Source: G963676205 sp964342525 (lineage in GTDB: Bacteria > Campylobacterota > Campylobacteria > Campylobacterales > Arcobacteraceae). From it: DNA of 64,000 nt. Positions 7,937 to 15,905 of this stretch are shown in pieces. Made by a program: the position numbers and the translations under genes. The notes under the pieces are model-generated. The model ran no database searches and was not told the DNA's origin. It saw nothing but the letters and a program-made list of their open reading frames with translations. How positions within the stretch are numbered: the first letter of the stretch is position 1; each line of letters starts with the position of its first letter. Location: NCBI GenBank assembly GCA_964342525.1, contig CAYFGQ010000001.1, positions 1 to 64,000 of the forward strand, written 5' to 3'.

Positions 7937-8764
7937 ATGGATTCAAATTTATTAAAAGTATTTATAGCAGTATCAAACAATAAAAGCATCTCCCTAGGAG
8001 CAAAAGAGTTAGGCTTCACCCAATCAAATGTAACCCTTAGGATAAAACAACTAGAAAAAAATCTAGGATATGCCCTTTTTCACCGTATCCCAAAGGGTGT
8101 GATTCTTACAGAAGAGGGTGAAAAGCTTTATAAACACGCGGTAGATATAGTAAGAAGAGTAGAAGATGCCATACTAGATATGCAAGATGCCACAGAGCAA
8201 AAAAAGCTGATAGTAGGTTCTACCGATTGTAACGCTGCGGTTCGTATCTCATCTTTTATCACAAAACTACATGAAGACCACCCAAATATCCAACTAGAAC
8301 TACTCACAGGAACCACAAGGGATGTCACTAAGATGATCTTGGACTATAAAGTAGATATAGCCTTCATAAGTGGTGAACCAAAACACGATGATCTTTTAGT
8401 ACTTAAAAAATATGAAGAGGAGATAGCTATCTTAGAAGAGATGGAAGGTAACTCACAAAATATAATCCTATCATTTAAAGAGGGCTGTGCCTATGATGAC
8501 TTCTTAAAAAACTATTACCAAGAAAAGGGTGAAATAGTAGAGAAATCCTTAGCCTTTGGTAGCCTTGAGACTATCCTAGCTTGTGTAAAAGTAGGTATGG
8601 GAAAAACTTTACTACCTACAAATCTTGTGGATAAGTTAGGATATAGTGAAGAGATAAAAATCACAAAACTAGATAAAAAAACGGCATATATCCCTACATG
8701 TCTTGTATGTAGGAAAGATTATATACCTAAGATAAGTGAGTATTTGAAGGAGATGGAGTTTTAA
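7937..8764 (+). CDS. LysR family transcriptional regulator
   Basis: This 275-aa regulator has an N-terminal winged helix MDSNLLKVFIAVSNNKSISL and the typical TQSNVTLRIKQLEKNLGYALFHRI recognition/linker region up to about residue 60. A type 2 periplasmic-binding-like effector domain follows. It is slightly shorter than the usual 295 aa but complete. The ribosome site is AAAGGATAAG. No divergent partner is adjacent: the upstream neighbour is the codirectional YgjV gene and the downstream one the CBASS-like pair, so the target is unclear. Confidence 0.9.
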   Translation: MDSNLLKVFIAVSNNKSISLGAKELGFTQSNVTLRIKQLEKNLGYALFHRIPKGVILTEEGEKLYKHAVDIVRRVEDAILDMQDATEQKKLIVGSTDCNAAVRISSFITKLHEDHPNIQLELLTGTTRDVTKMILDYKVDIAFISGEPKHDDLLVLKKYEEEIAILEEMEGNSQNIILSFKEGCAYDDFLKNYYQEKGEIVEKSLAFGSLETILACVKVGMGKTLLPTNLVDKLGYSEEIKITKLDKKTAYIPTCLVCRKDYIPKISEYLKEMEF

Positions 8765-8864
8765 AGAAAGTTTGAAATTTGTTTATTTTAGCTTGAAATG
8801 TGACCTATATGTAACAAGACTTTTGATAAAATTAAATATAAAATTTTAATACAAAGGGGAAAAC

Positions 8865-9644
8865 GTGTATTTTCAAGATTCATATAGTGGGTTACCAAGT
8901 AAGTTTGAAACTTTTAGGAAAAATATTGAACTCACTGATTCACAAAGGACTAAAATACAAAGTTCACATATTCATTTGAGAGAAAAAATATTACAGCCTC
9001 TCAATTATGTGTCACATACATTTTTAACAGGTTCATATAAAAAGAAGACTCTAATTAAACCAGCAAATGATATAGATGCTTTTGTTGTTTTAAGTGGATA
9101 TGATCAATATGATATTACACCAAATTCTATATTAAATAAGTTGAAAAATGATTTACAGTCTTCTTATCCAAATTCAAAAATTAAACAAAATAAACCTTGT
9201 GTTGTTATTGAATTTAATCATATTACATTTGAATTAACACCTGCTATAGAGATAGAAAGTTTTTGGGGGCATGATAGTGAATTTTATATTCCAAATATGA
9301 ATAGTTCAAATGAATGGCAAAAAATAGAAAATCCAAGAATACTTGAGAAAAGTCTAACTTCAGCTAATAAAAGCCTAAATAATAAATTAAACCCATTAAT
9401 AAAAATGATGAAAAAATGTAAACAATATAATAATCTTGATAATGTAATGTCTTTTGAAATGGAAAAAATGGCAATAGATCAATTATATAGTATTAATGGA
9501 TATAGAGATGGTGTTGAAAAACTTTTGAGAATATATGATTGGACTGATAATAGATATAGCCAATATGATATAGAAAGTATGACAGATGATGATTTTGCAT
9601 ATTATTGTAGAAATACCCTTTTTGGAAATGATTTTCCATCTTAA
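8865..9644 (+). CDS. CBASS-type CD-NTase (cGAS/DncV-like nucleotidyltransferase)
   Basis: This 259-aa protein of the SMODS/CD-NTase group makes cyclic oligonucleotide alarms upon phage infection. The nucleotidyltransferase core is visible as G56-S57 in LTGSYKKKT, D69-x-D71 in ANDIDAFVV, and the third acidic residue E123 in FELTPA. The remainder is the helical C-terminal lobe. The start is a GTG, preceded five bases upstream by AAAGGGG. The four-helix membrane protein gene follows after 15 bp. No Cap2/Cap3 or HORMA/TRIP13 genes adjoin, so this would be a type I, two-gene system. The nucleotide product cannot be predicted. Confidence 0.82.
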   Translation: MYFQDSYSGLPSKFETFRKNIELTDSQRTKIQSSHIHLREKILQPLNYVSHTFLTGSYKKKTLIKPANDIDAFVVLSGYDQYDITPNSILNKLKNDLQSSYPNSKIKQNKPCVVIEFNHITFELTPAIEIESFWGHDSEFYIPNMNSSNEWQKIENPRILEKSLTSANKSLNNKLNPLIKMMKKCKQYNNLDNVMSFEMEKMAIDQLYSINGYRDGVEKLLRIYDWTDNRYSQYDIESMTDDDFAYYCRNTLFGNDFPS

Positions 9645-9659
9645 GGGAGTGATATAAAT

Positions 9660-10439
9660 ATGTCAGAGAGAGTTGATGAGCTTGAGAAATATTATGTACC
9701 AATAGAAAGGGTTGATAAAATACTTTCTTTGTTATTTATCCTAGGTGCATTTTTATCACTAGGGATACTTTTTATAAGTAATCTCGATATCAATAATTAC
9801 GATTCTATAATAAAACCTTTTTTCATTTTAGTTGTAATACTATATACCATTTTATCAATAGTAAATAGTTATTATTTGATACCCAATGCTGAAAAATTCA
9901 GACGTAAACAATTACTTTCTAATTCTTTTGATATTTCTCTTATTCATGAACAAACTCAAAATTATTATAATAATGAGTTTGAGCCTACTATTAAAAAGTT
10001 GGGAATGAATGTTTTAGAAAATTCATTTTTTGCAAAAAATATTTGTAAAGAGATGTTAATAAGGGAACGTGTTAAAAATGGTATTTATTTTTCTATATGG
10101 TTAATAATACTTCTTAATAGAGAAGTTGATTTAAACTATGTACTAATAATAACTCAAACAATATTTTCTGGAGAAATTATAATCAAATGGATTAAACTAG
10201 AAATACTTAAATATCAAAATGAAAAAATATATGAACAATTGCATTTTCATTTTTCTCAAGGAATATCCAATACTAGTAATAATGGGATAGCTAATATTTT
10301 GGATTTAGTAATGTCCTATGAAGTTGCAAAAGGAAATGCTTCTATAAAACAATCATCTAAAATATTTCATAAGTTAAATGAAAAGTTATCTCAAGAATGG
10401 GAAGAGATAAAGATTAGACTTTTAAGTTCTAATAATTAA
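9660..10439 (+). CDS. S-4TM-like membrane effector of the CBASS pair
   Basis: This 259-aa protein has four predicted transmembrane helices in two pairs, at roughly residues 20-42, 50-74, 138-153 and 156-177. A helical cytoplasmic segment of about 60 residues lies between the pairs and a soluble C-terminal tail follows. This is the layout of SMODS-associated 4TM (S-4TM) effectors, which are thought to disrupt the inner membrane on binding the cyclic nucleotide. The start has a good AAGGGAG site and lies 15 bp after the CD-NTase gene. Assignment rests on topology and neighbour more than on motif identity. Confidence 0.7.
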   Translation: MSERVDELEKYYVPIERVDKILSLLFILGAFLSLGILFISNLDINNYDSIIKPFFILVVILYTILSIVNSYYLIPNAEKFRRKQLLSNSFDISLIHEQTQNYYNNEFEPTIKKLGMNVLENSFFAKNICKEMLIRERVKNGIYFSIWLIILLNREVDLNYVLIITQTIFSGEIIIKWIKLEILKYQNEKIYEQLHFHFSQGISNTSNNGIANILDLVMSYEVAKGNASIKQSSKIFHKLNEKLSQEWEEIKIRLLSSNN

Positions 10440-10448
10440 TATGAGATT

Positions 10449-10484
10449 TAGATAGACTATAGCCTCTTAACTCTAGTCTATCTA
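10449..10484. terminator. hairpin after the CBASS-like pair
   Basis: A perfect 11-bp stem (TAGATAGACTA / TAGTCTATCTA) with a 14-nt loop sits 10 bp past the effector stop, between the convergent effector and YceI genes. Confidence 0.6.
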
Positions 10485-10537
10485 TATGCTAATAAATAAA
10501 TTTCTTTCGTTTGTTAAAAAAGGGAGATAGTAAAAAC

Positions 10538-11104
10538 TTACTTAGCTTTGATACCTTCGATTTCGATATCTAGTTTTACAATTTCACCGATAGCTAATCC
10601 ACCAGCTTCTAGTACTGAGTTGTATGTAAGTCCAAAGTCTGCTCTTTTGATCTTACCTGATAGGGCGAATCCTGCTCTTTCATTTCCCCATGGATCTTTG
10701 ATCGTTCCGCCATTTTCAAAGTCTAGTTTGATGTTTTTTGTTACACCTTTCATTGTAAGGTCACCGTACGCTTCATCTCCATCAAGTTTTGTAAGTTTGA
10801 AAGTGATAAGTGGGTATTTTTTTGCATCAAACATATCATTTGCTCTTAGGTGATTGTCTCTTTTTGTGTTTGCTGTATTGATAGAAGCCACTTCGATAAC
10901 ACCATCAAGATCTTTTAGAGTTTTTGTTTTCTCATCATAGTCAAATGATCCCTTAAACTGATCAAATGTACCTTTTGTATTTGATACCATCATGTGTTTG
11001 ATCTTGAAGTTTACACTTGAGTGACTTTTATCCACATTGTATGTAGATGCGAATAATGAACCTGCTGCTAATAGTGAAGCTAGACCTAATTTGATTAAAT
11101 TCAT
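10538..11104 (-). CDS. YceI family periplasmic protein
   Basis: This 188-aa protein has a Sec signal peptide (MNLIKLGLASLLAAGSLFAS) and a YceI beta-barrel of the lipocalin-like polyisoprenoid-binding type. The mature part starts TYNVDKSHSSVNFKIKHM and contains VEVASINT-like and DLTMKGVTKNIKLDF signatures. It is probably periplasmic and binds a lipid or quinone-like ligand. It is divergent from a MarR gene with two matching palindromes in between, one of them 55 bp upstream of this ATG, which makes control by that MarR likely. Confidence 0.9.
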   Translation of the reverse strand: MNLIKLGLASLLAAGSLFASTYNVDKSHSSVNFKIKHMMVSNTKGTFDQFKGSFDYDEKTKTLKDLDGVIEVASINTANTKRDNHLRANDMFDAKKYPLITFKLTKLDGDEAYGDLTMKGVTKNIKLDFENGGTIKDPWGNERAGFALSGKIKRADFGLTYNSVLEAGGLAIGEIVKLDIEIEGIKAK

Positions 11105-11158
11105 AGTTATCCTTTGTTTTCCAAATCTTATTTCAAAATTCGGTTTGGGTTTTAAATA

Positions 11159-11232
11159 TATCTTGCTGGAAAGATAAGTTGATGAAACTTTAACATCTCA
11201 ATACTTAAATATATCTTACTGGAAAGATATAT
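11159..11232. promoter_or_regulatory. two MarR operator candidates between yceI and marR
   Basis: Two 18-bp palindromes of the form TATCTT-N6-AAGATA lie at 11159-11176 (spacer GCTGGA) and 11212-11229 (spacer ACTGGA). The second extends to 9-bp arms (11209-11232). Their centres are 53 bp apart, about five helical turns. They lie in the divergent promoter region of yceI and marR. Confidence 0.7.
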
Positions 11233-11266
11233 TGAAAAAATATAATTTATACTGTATACTTCTCTT

Positions 11267-11761
11267 ATGGATGTAGAATTATTAAAAGAGGGGATTGTTT
11301 TACATAAAAAGAATTCTCCAAAAACTTATTCAGATGATATAAAAATGGTGATACCTTTATATGCTATTTATCAGCATATTCATAAAATCGCAAATAAAAC
11401 ATTAGCACAAGATTATGATCTTTTAGATAGTGAGCTTGATGTATTGGCTTCTTTGATAATAGGTGGTGGAGATGAAGCTACCCTTTCACCTACCGCTTTG
11501 TACGATAGACTTCTTTTCTCTTCAGGGGGAATGACAAAGATACTTAAAAAACTAGAAACTAAAGAGTATATAGAAAGAACCGATGATAAAAATGACAAAA
11601 GAAGTAAGCTCGTAAAACTTACCCAAAAAGGAAGAGATTTAGCAGAGCTAGCACTCAAAGATGTAGTGGATATAGAGTGTGCAGTTTTTTCATCTTTAGA
11701 TAAAGAAGAAAAAGATACTTTTGAAAAACTACTTTTAAAGGTTCTAGAAAATACTAAATAG
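11267..11761 (+). CDS. MarR family transcriptional regulator
   Basis: This 164-aa MarR protein has the recognition helix region LSPTALYDRLLFSSGGMTKI and the wing RTDDKNDKRSKLVKLTQKG. It is a close paralogue of the MarR at 50885-51373 (shared FSSGGMTK, RSKLV, ALKD-V). The paired TATCTT-N6-AAGATA palindromes upstream suggest autorepression together with control of yceI. No cysteine in the DNA-binding core suggests direct thiol sensing. It converges on a histidine kinase gene with 2 bp between the stops. Confidence 0.9.
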   Translation: MDVELLKEGIVLHKKNSPKTYSDDIKMVIPLYAIYQHIHKIANKTLAQDYDLLDSELDVLASLIIGGGDEATLSPTALYDRLLFSSGGMTKILKKLETKEYIERTDDKNDKRSKLVKLTQKGRDLAELALKDVVDIECAVFSSLDKEEKDTFEKLLLKVLENTK

Positions 11762-11763
11762 AT

Positions 11764-13128
11764 CTATTGGGGGATAGTGATAGTAAACTTTGCCCCAAGA
11801 TATTCTTTTTCTTTATATATTAGTGTTTGGTTTTCTACTTGTATGGTTCCTCCAAGATAGTGCTCAACTATATCTTTACTAATATATAGCCCGATACCTG
11901 TACCTTTTTCTTCCCCTTTTGTTGTAAAATAAGCACTAAAAATATCTTCAAGTATATCATCAGGAATACCTCCACCATTATCATGGATAGTGATGATGTT
12001 TTGTTTATTTTCTTGTTTTGCTGTGAGATATATCACCTTATCTAGATGGCATAGTATTTCATTGTCTGTGAGCTGATCTTTTGCGTTGTTTATGATATTT
12101 ATCAGTACTTGAAGAAGTTCATTTTTATAGGTATGAAGTTGTATATTTGAGTAGTCTTTTTTTAGGTATTCTATTTGTTCATGACTTTTATCAAATCTCA
12201 CTATTTTAAAAATATTGTCTAAAGCACTATCTAAATAAAAGCTAGCCTTATTGTGATCTGATTTATAAAATTGTCTAAAGTCATCTATGGTTTGGGATAG
12301 GTAGTTTACATTTGAAAGGATTGACTCCATATTATCTACTAGTTTTTCCTCTTTTAGCATATTGTGCTCTTTTTCCATTTGGATGGAGCTTGCCATGGTG
12401 GAGATAAACGATAGGGGTTGTCTCCATTGGTGGGCTATATTTTCTATCATCTCACCCATGATTATCATCTTTGATTGGCGGATGAGGATTTTATCTTTTT
12501 GGATTAATTTCTCTTTATTTTTAGTGTAGCTATATATGGCAAGGGATACTAAAGAGAAAGAGAGTATTTCAAAAAATATAATGATATATTGAATAGTTGT
12601 GAAGTTCTTTTTCTCTATCTCTTGTTTTTTTATGATTCTATTTTTTAAAAGTTTTAGATCCTCAACCATATTTTTAAAGATACCATCATATACTTGGTCT
12701 ATATCTGATCCTATCTGAGAGTCAGTGATATTTTCAAATCTTGTGTTTGTGATGGTATCAAATTCATTTAGTTGTTTATATATTTTTTCAATAAATTGTA
12801 AATCTTTTTTATCATCTAAAGCTTTAGTGATTTGATTATCATTCTCTTTTATAAGGTATTGTGCATATGTTTTTGCTGTATTTATATGGGCTTGTACGAT
12901 ATCGTATTTTTCATTTGTATCTCCACCAATGATCTCCTCAAGCCATAAGTGGGCAGTAGTACTCTCAGTGATGATCTCATTGATTGCTGCTATTCTTGAG
13001 GGATTATTATGTGCCATATCATTTGCTTTTATGATAAGTACAATAAGTAAAGATATGATAGTGGTAAAAAGAATGGATATTATTTTATAGATATGATTAT
13101 TTGCCAATCGGGTAAATAGGTTTTTCAT
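11764..13128 (-). CDS. sensor histidine kinase (orphan)
   Basis: This 454-aa inner-membrane kinase has TM1 near residues 15-34 and a helical periplasmic sensor of about 145 residues. TM2 (181-201) leads to a DHp helix with IAHQWRQPLS and phospho-acceptor H233. The HATPase_c domain has an N box NIINNAKDQL, a G1 box IHDNGGGIPDD and GTGIGLYISK. No receiver domain is fused and no response regulator is adjacent. The periplasmic part is too divergent to name a ligand. A palindrome (13154-13175) sits 26 bp upstream of the start. Confidence 0.9.
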   Translation of the reverse strand: MKNLFTRLANNHIYKIISILFTTIISLLIVLIIKANDMAHNNPSRIAAINEIITESTTAHLWLEEIIGGDTNEKYDIVQAHINTAKTYAQYLIKENDNQITKALDDKKDLQFIEKIYKQLNEFDTITNTRFENITDSQIGSDIDQVYDGIFKNMVEDLKLLKNRIIKKQEIEKKNFTTIQYIIIFFEILSFSLVSLAIYSYTKNKEKLIQKDKILIRQSKMIIMGEMIENIAHQWRQPLSFISTMASSIQMEKEHNMLKEEKLVDNMESILSNVNYLSQTIDDFRQFYKSDHNKASFYLDSALDNIFKIVRFDKSHEQIEYLKKDYSNIQLHTYKNELLQVLINIINNAKDQLTDNEILCHLDKVIYLTAKQENKQNIITIHDNGGGIPDDILEDIFSAYFTTKGEEKGTGIGLYISKDIVEHYLGGTIQVENQTLIYKEKEYLGAKFTITIPQ

Positions 13129-13153
13129 TTGAAGCTCTCATGTTTGACAATAA

Positions 13154-13175
13154 AATAGTTATTATTATAACTATT
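13154..13175. promoter_or_regulatory. palindrome upstream of the histidine kinase gene
   Basis: AATAGTTAT-N4-ATAACTATT, perfect 9-bp arms, 26 bp before the kinase start. The half-site resembles the ATAACTA arms of the MarR operator at 4574-4617, but the spacer is shorter. Confidence 0.4.
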
Positions 13176-13203
13176 AAAAGTATCATTTTAGCCACAAAAA
13201 ACT

Positions 13204-13220
13204 TTGATAATGGTTATCAA
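13204..13220 (-). terminator. short hairpin with T tract after arsR
   Basis: TTGATAA-N3-TTATCAA, followed on the minus strand by AGTTTTTTG, 26 bp after the arsR stop. This fits a weak intrinsic terminator for the permease-to-arsR operon. The same bases resemble a Fur box (TGATAAT-N-ATTATCA with one mismatch), so a regulatory role for the kinase promoter is an alternative. Confidence 0.45.
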
Positions 13221-13246
13221 GAATTGTTAGTTTAGAAAAAAGTGAT

Positions 13247-13543
13247 TTAACAGCTAAGATCACCCACACAGCATTGATCTTTTAGTTCATCCACTACATT
13301 ATTTAGAAGATCATAGTTTGCTGTGCAGTGTAGTACTCTACCTTCTCTTGTTTGTTTTACAAGATCGAGGTTTACGAGTTTTGAGATATGGTGTGAAAGG
13401 GTAGAGCCGGGGATATCAAGTTTATCTTGAATCTCCCCTACACTTAGTCCACTTTTTCCAGCTTTTACAAGAAGTCTAAAGATTCTAAGCCTTGTGATAT
13501 TTCCTAATTGTGCCAAACAGTCTACTAATTTTTGCTCTTCCAT
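13247..13543 (-). CDS. ArsR/SmtB family metalloregulator
   Basis: This 98-aa winged-helix repressor has the helix-turn-helix SVGEIQDKLDIPGSTLSHHI and the wing VKQTREGRVLHC. Cysteines occur at C9, C72 and in the C-terminal tail DQCCVGDLSC, a plausible thiolate site for a soft metal or metalloid such as As(III). It is the last gene of the Cys-rich permease operon, but a palindrome in the 42-bp gap upstream suggests it also has its own promoter. It probably represses the whole cluster and itself. The inducer is not known. Confidence 0.9.
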   Translation of the reverse strand: MEEQKLVDCLAQLGNITRLRIFRLLVKAGKSGLSVGEIQDKLDIPGSTLSHHISKLVNLDLVKQTREGRVLHCTANYDLLNNVVDELKDQCCVGDLSC

Positions 13544-13564
13544 TTTTTGTCCATAATTTTAGAT

Positions 13565-13584
13565 TTGTAGAATTATACCTACAA
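13565..13584. promoter_or_regulatory. palindrome upstream of arsR
   Basis: TTGTAG-N8-CTACAA, perfect 6-bp arms, 22 bp before the arsR ATG and directly after the FTR-like stop. It is a candidate autoregulatory operator. It differs from the TATTTCTA palindromes upstream of the permease. Confidence 0.5.
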
Positions 13585-13585
13585 T

Positions 13586-13945
13586 TTATTTAGTTATTCC
13601 CATTTCTTCTTTTAACTCTTTTGCATGTGCCTGAGTACAAAAGATACCACAGTGACATTTGCCATCTCTAGGTATCTCCACTTCTAGGGCTGGTTTGCAA
13701 GGGCAGATTCTATTGTCCTCTTTGTCCCTTTGCTCTTTTGTAGCTCCTAGTACTAAAAAACATGGGCAATATCTTTTTCCATAGATAAGTTTATGTCTTG
13801 TCAGACCCTCTTGTATGGTTTGGTTTAACTCTTCACTTGGATTATAAACAAAGCCAAAGTTTTTACAAACTTTATCTGTAAAGTTTTGTGTTTTATTAAA
13901 CTCATTTTTAAATTCATCTGAGTTCATATCTATTTGTTTTTGCAT
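13586..13945 (-). CDS. ferredoxin:thioredoxin reductase catalytic-subunit-like protein
   Basis: This 119-aa protein has the FTR beta cysteine signature CPC (60-62), CPC (81-83), CHC (97-99) plus C103. It would bind a 4Fe-4S cluster next to a redox-active disulfide. The plant-type ferredoxin-binding variable subunit is missing here, as in many anaerobe and epsilon FTR-like proteins, so the electron donor is unknown. It lies between malY-like and arsR genes in an operon with a CcdA-like thiol carrier, so it probably reduces a disulfide needed for metal or sulfur handling. That role is inferred. Confidence 0.85.
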   Translation of the reverse strand: MQKQIDMNSDEFKNEFNKTQNFTDKVCKNFGFVYNPSEELNQTIQEGLTRHKLIYGKRYCPCFLVLGATKEQRDKEDNRICPCKPALEVEIPRDGKCHCGIFCTQAHAKELKEEMGITK

Positions 13946-13955
13946 CTGTTTCCCT

Positions 13956-15134
13956 TTATATCTTATCTACAGCATTTTTTAGGTTTTCTAGACCTTGTTT
14001 CAACATTGATCTAGAACAAGCTATACCCATACGAGCAAACCCAGCCCCTTCTTTTCCAAACCAGTGTCCAGAGTTTAAAGCTAGTTTTGCTTCATTTACT
14101 AAAAACTTTTCAAGCTCTTTTGTATCAAAGTTTAATTCTCTAAAATCAAGCCAAACTAAAAATGTAGCTTCTGGTTCTATTAGTTTGATCTTTGGAATAT
14201 GCTCTTTGATATAGTTTTTCATAAATTCTAGATTTTCTTGTAGATATTCCAATAAGCCATCTAACCACTGATCTGATTTAGAATAAGCAGCTTCCATCGC
14301 TATAAGGTTGAAAGTATTTATTTTATGATTGGAGCTATTTTCCATATATTTATCAAACTTTTCTCGAAGCTGTTTATTTGCTATAAGTACTATACTATCA
14401 CTTACTGAGGCGATATTAAATGTTTTTGCTGGAGATATACACGTGATAGAGTTTTGTCTTGCATTCTCAGAGATGGATGAGTAGGGTATAAATCTATTTT
14501 CATTTAAAATAATTCCATTGTGAATCTCATCTGTGATCACTAGTATATTGTGTTTTGTGCTGATCTCTTCTATCTTTTGAAGCTCTTTTTTACTCCAAGC
14601 TCTTCCTATTGGATTGTGTGGGTTGCATAGGATTAGTACTTTATTGTTTGGATTTGAGGCTTTTTTTTCTAAATCTTCAAAATCTATCTCATATTTTCCA
14701 TCTACTAGTTTTAGTGGATTTGATATGGTTTTTCTATCATTTTTGATAACCACTGCTCTAAACTTGGGAAAGGCAGGTGTTTGGATAATCACCCCATCCC
14801 CTTTTTTTGTATAGATATTTAGTATACTAGTTATGGAGTTTAAAACAGATGGAGCAAATCTGATATCTTCTTTTTGTATTTGCCAATCAAATCTTTTTTT
14901 GTGCCAAGAGATCACCGCATCTATAAGTGTGTCATTTTTTTTATCATAACCAAATACCTTATCAAAGGCATGATCTGCTAGATCTTTTCTGATCTCATTT
15001 GAAGCTAGAAAATCCATATCAGCTATCCAAAATGGCAATAGATCATCTACTCCAAAATACTCTAAAAGTAGTTTTTTATTCCACTTTTGTGAATTTGTGT
15101 GTTCTCTGTATATGTGTTTATTAAAGTTATACAT
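13956..15134 (-). CDS. MalY/PatB-type PLP-dependent C-S lyase
   Basis: This 392-aa fold-type I aminotransferase-like enzyme of the MalY/PatB group cleaves cystathionine or cysteine S-conjugates to pyruvate, ammonia and a thiol. The family start NFNKHIYREHTNSQKWN is clear. The PLP site is seen in NPHNPIGRAW, TDEIHNGI (D202) and SPAKTFNIAS, with Schiff-base lysine K237. Release of sulfide or thiols by this enzyme next to a metal permease and thiol reductases suggests thiol supply for metal sequestration or degradation of metal-thiol conjugates. The gap to the next gene is 10 bp. Confidence 0.9.
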   Translation of the reverse strand: MYNFNKHIYREHTNSQKWNKKLLLEYFGVDDLLPFWIADMDFLASNEIRKDLADHAFDKVFGYDKKNDTLIDAVISWHKKRFDWQIQKEDIRFAPSVLNSITSILNIYTKKGDGVIIQTPAFPKFRAVVIKNDRKTISNPLKLVDGKYEIDFEDLEKKASNPNNKVLILCNPHNPIGRAWSKKELQKIEEISTKHNILVITDEIHNGIILNENRFIPYSSISENARQNSITCISPAKTFNIASVSDSIVLIANKQLREKFDKYMENSSNHKINTFNLIAMEAAYSKSDQWLDGLLEYLQENLEFMKNYIKEHIPKIKLIEPEATFLVWLDFRELNFDTKELEKFLVNEAKLALNSGHWFGKEGAGFARMGIACSRSMLKQGLENLKNAVDKI

Positions 15135-15154
15135 TTTTACCTCCTTGTATGATT

Positions 15155-15856
15155 TTAAAAGTACAAATAAGCTTTATAGAAAAAGTAAAATCCTATAAAG
15201 ATAAGTACACCTATAAATATGTTGTTTATGATATTGTTTATTTTTACTATGGTATGATTTTTCCTGATACCTTGAATCACACCTATAAAAACACCACTAA
15301 ATAAAAGAATCATCCCTTGACCCATTGCAAAAGCTAGAACCAAAATATAAGAGCTAAATAAGTCTGTTTGGGATGCCAGAGTAAGTAGGGCGATAAAGGG
15401 TGCTGAACCACAAGGTGAAGAGATAAAACCATGAACAAAACCTAAAGAAAAAGCACCAAAAAACTTATAGGGGATAAGTTTATTTATAATCTTAGAGTTA
15501 TCAAAACTACCAAATAGTTTTAAAGAGTAAGCCACAAGAACTAAAGTAAGGATTCCTGTAAGTATATAGATAAAAAAAGGTGAAAACTTTAGCATTTTCC
15601 CAAGTTTACTTAAGCTCAATAGTAATATAGAATAGCTAGTGATCATTCCCATAAAAAATAGTAAACTATATTTATATATGAAAACAGTTTTGTTTTTTAT
15701 ATCACTTGAATTACTTAGGGTAATAGAACTAGCGATAAAAAATGGATAGGTAATAACTGAGCATGGATTTAGTGCAGATATAATACCCACTAAAAATGAA
15801 ACTAAAATAGCTAATAGTCCAAACTCTTTTAAATACTCTAATAAAACCGTTTCCAT
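15155..15856 (-). CDS. CcdA/DsbD-like transmembrane thiol carrier
   Basis: This 233-aa, six-helix membrane protein of the CcdA family carries reducing equivalents across the inner membrane. The two redox cysteines appear as C32 in LNPCSVITYP and C149 in ISSPCGSAPF, each in the conserved proline setting. It sits directly after the Cys-rich permease and before the malY-like gene, 20 bp upstream of the latter. It could keep periplasmic thiols of the permease or a partner reduced. Cytochrome c maturation is the other usual role, but no ccs gene is nearby. Confidence 0.85.
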   Translation of the reverse strand: METVLLEYLKEFGLLAILVSFLVGIISALNPCSVITYPFFIASSITLSNSSDIKNKTVFIYKYSLLFFMGMITSYSILLLSLSKLGKMLKFSPFFIYILTGILTLVLVAYSLKLFGSFDNSKIINKLIPYKFFGAFSLGFVHGFISSPCGSAPFIALLTLASQTDLFSSYILVLAFAMGQGMILLFSGVFIGVIQGIRKNHTIVKINNIINNIFIGVLIFIGFYFFYKAYLYF

Positions 15857-15871
15857 TTATTACCCTTTTTT

Positions 15872-15899
15872 AAAGATATCCCTTAAAAGAGATATCTTT
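15872..15899. other. intercistronic hairpin between permease and ccdA-like genes
   Basis: AAAGATATC / GATATCTTT, 9-bp stem with 10-nt loop, directly after the permease stop. On the transcribed strand it is followed by A-rich rather than T-rich sequence, so it looks like an mRNA processing or stabilising hairpin more than a terminator. Confidence 0.45.
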
Positions 15900-15905
15900 T
15901 TATAT

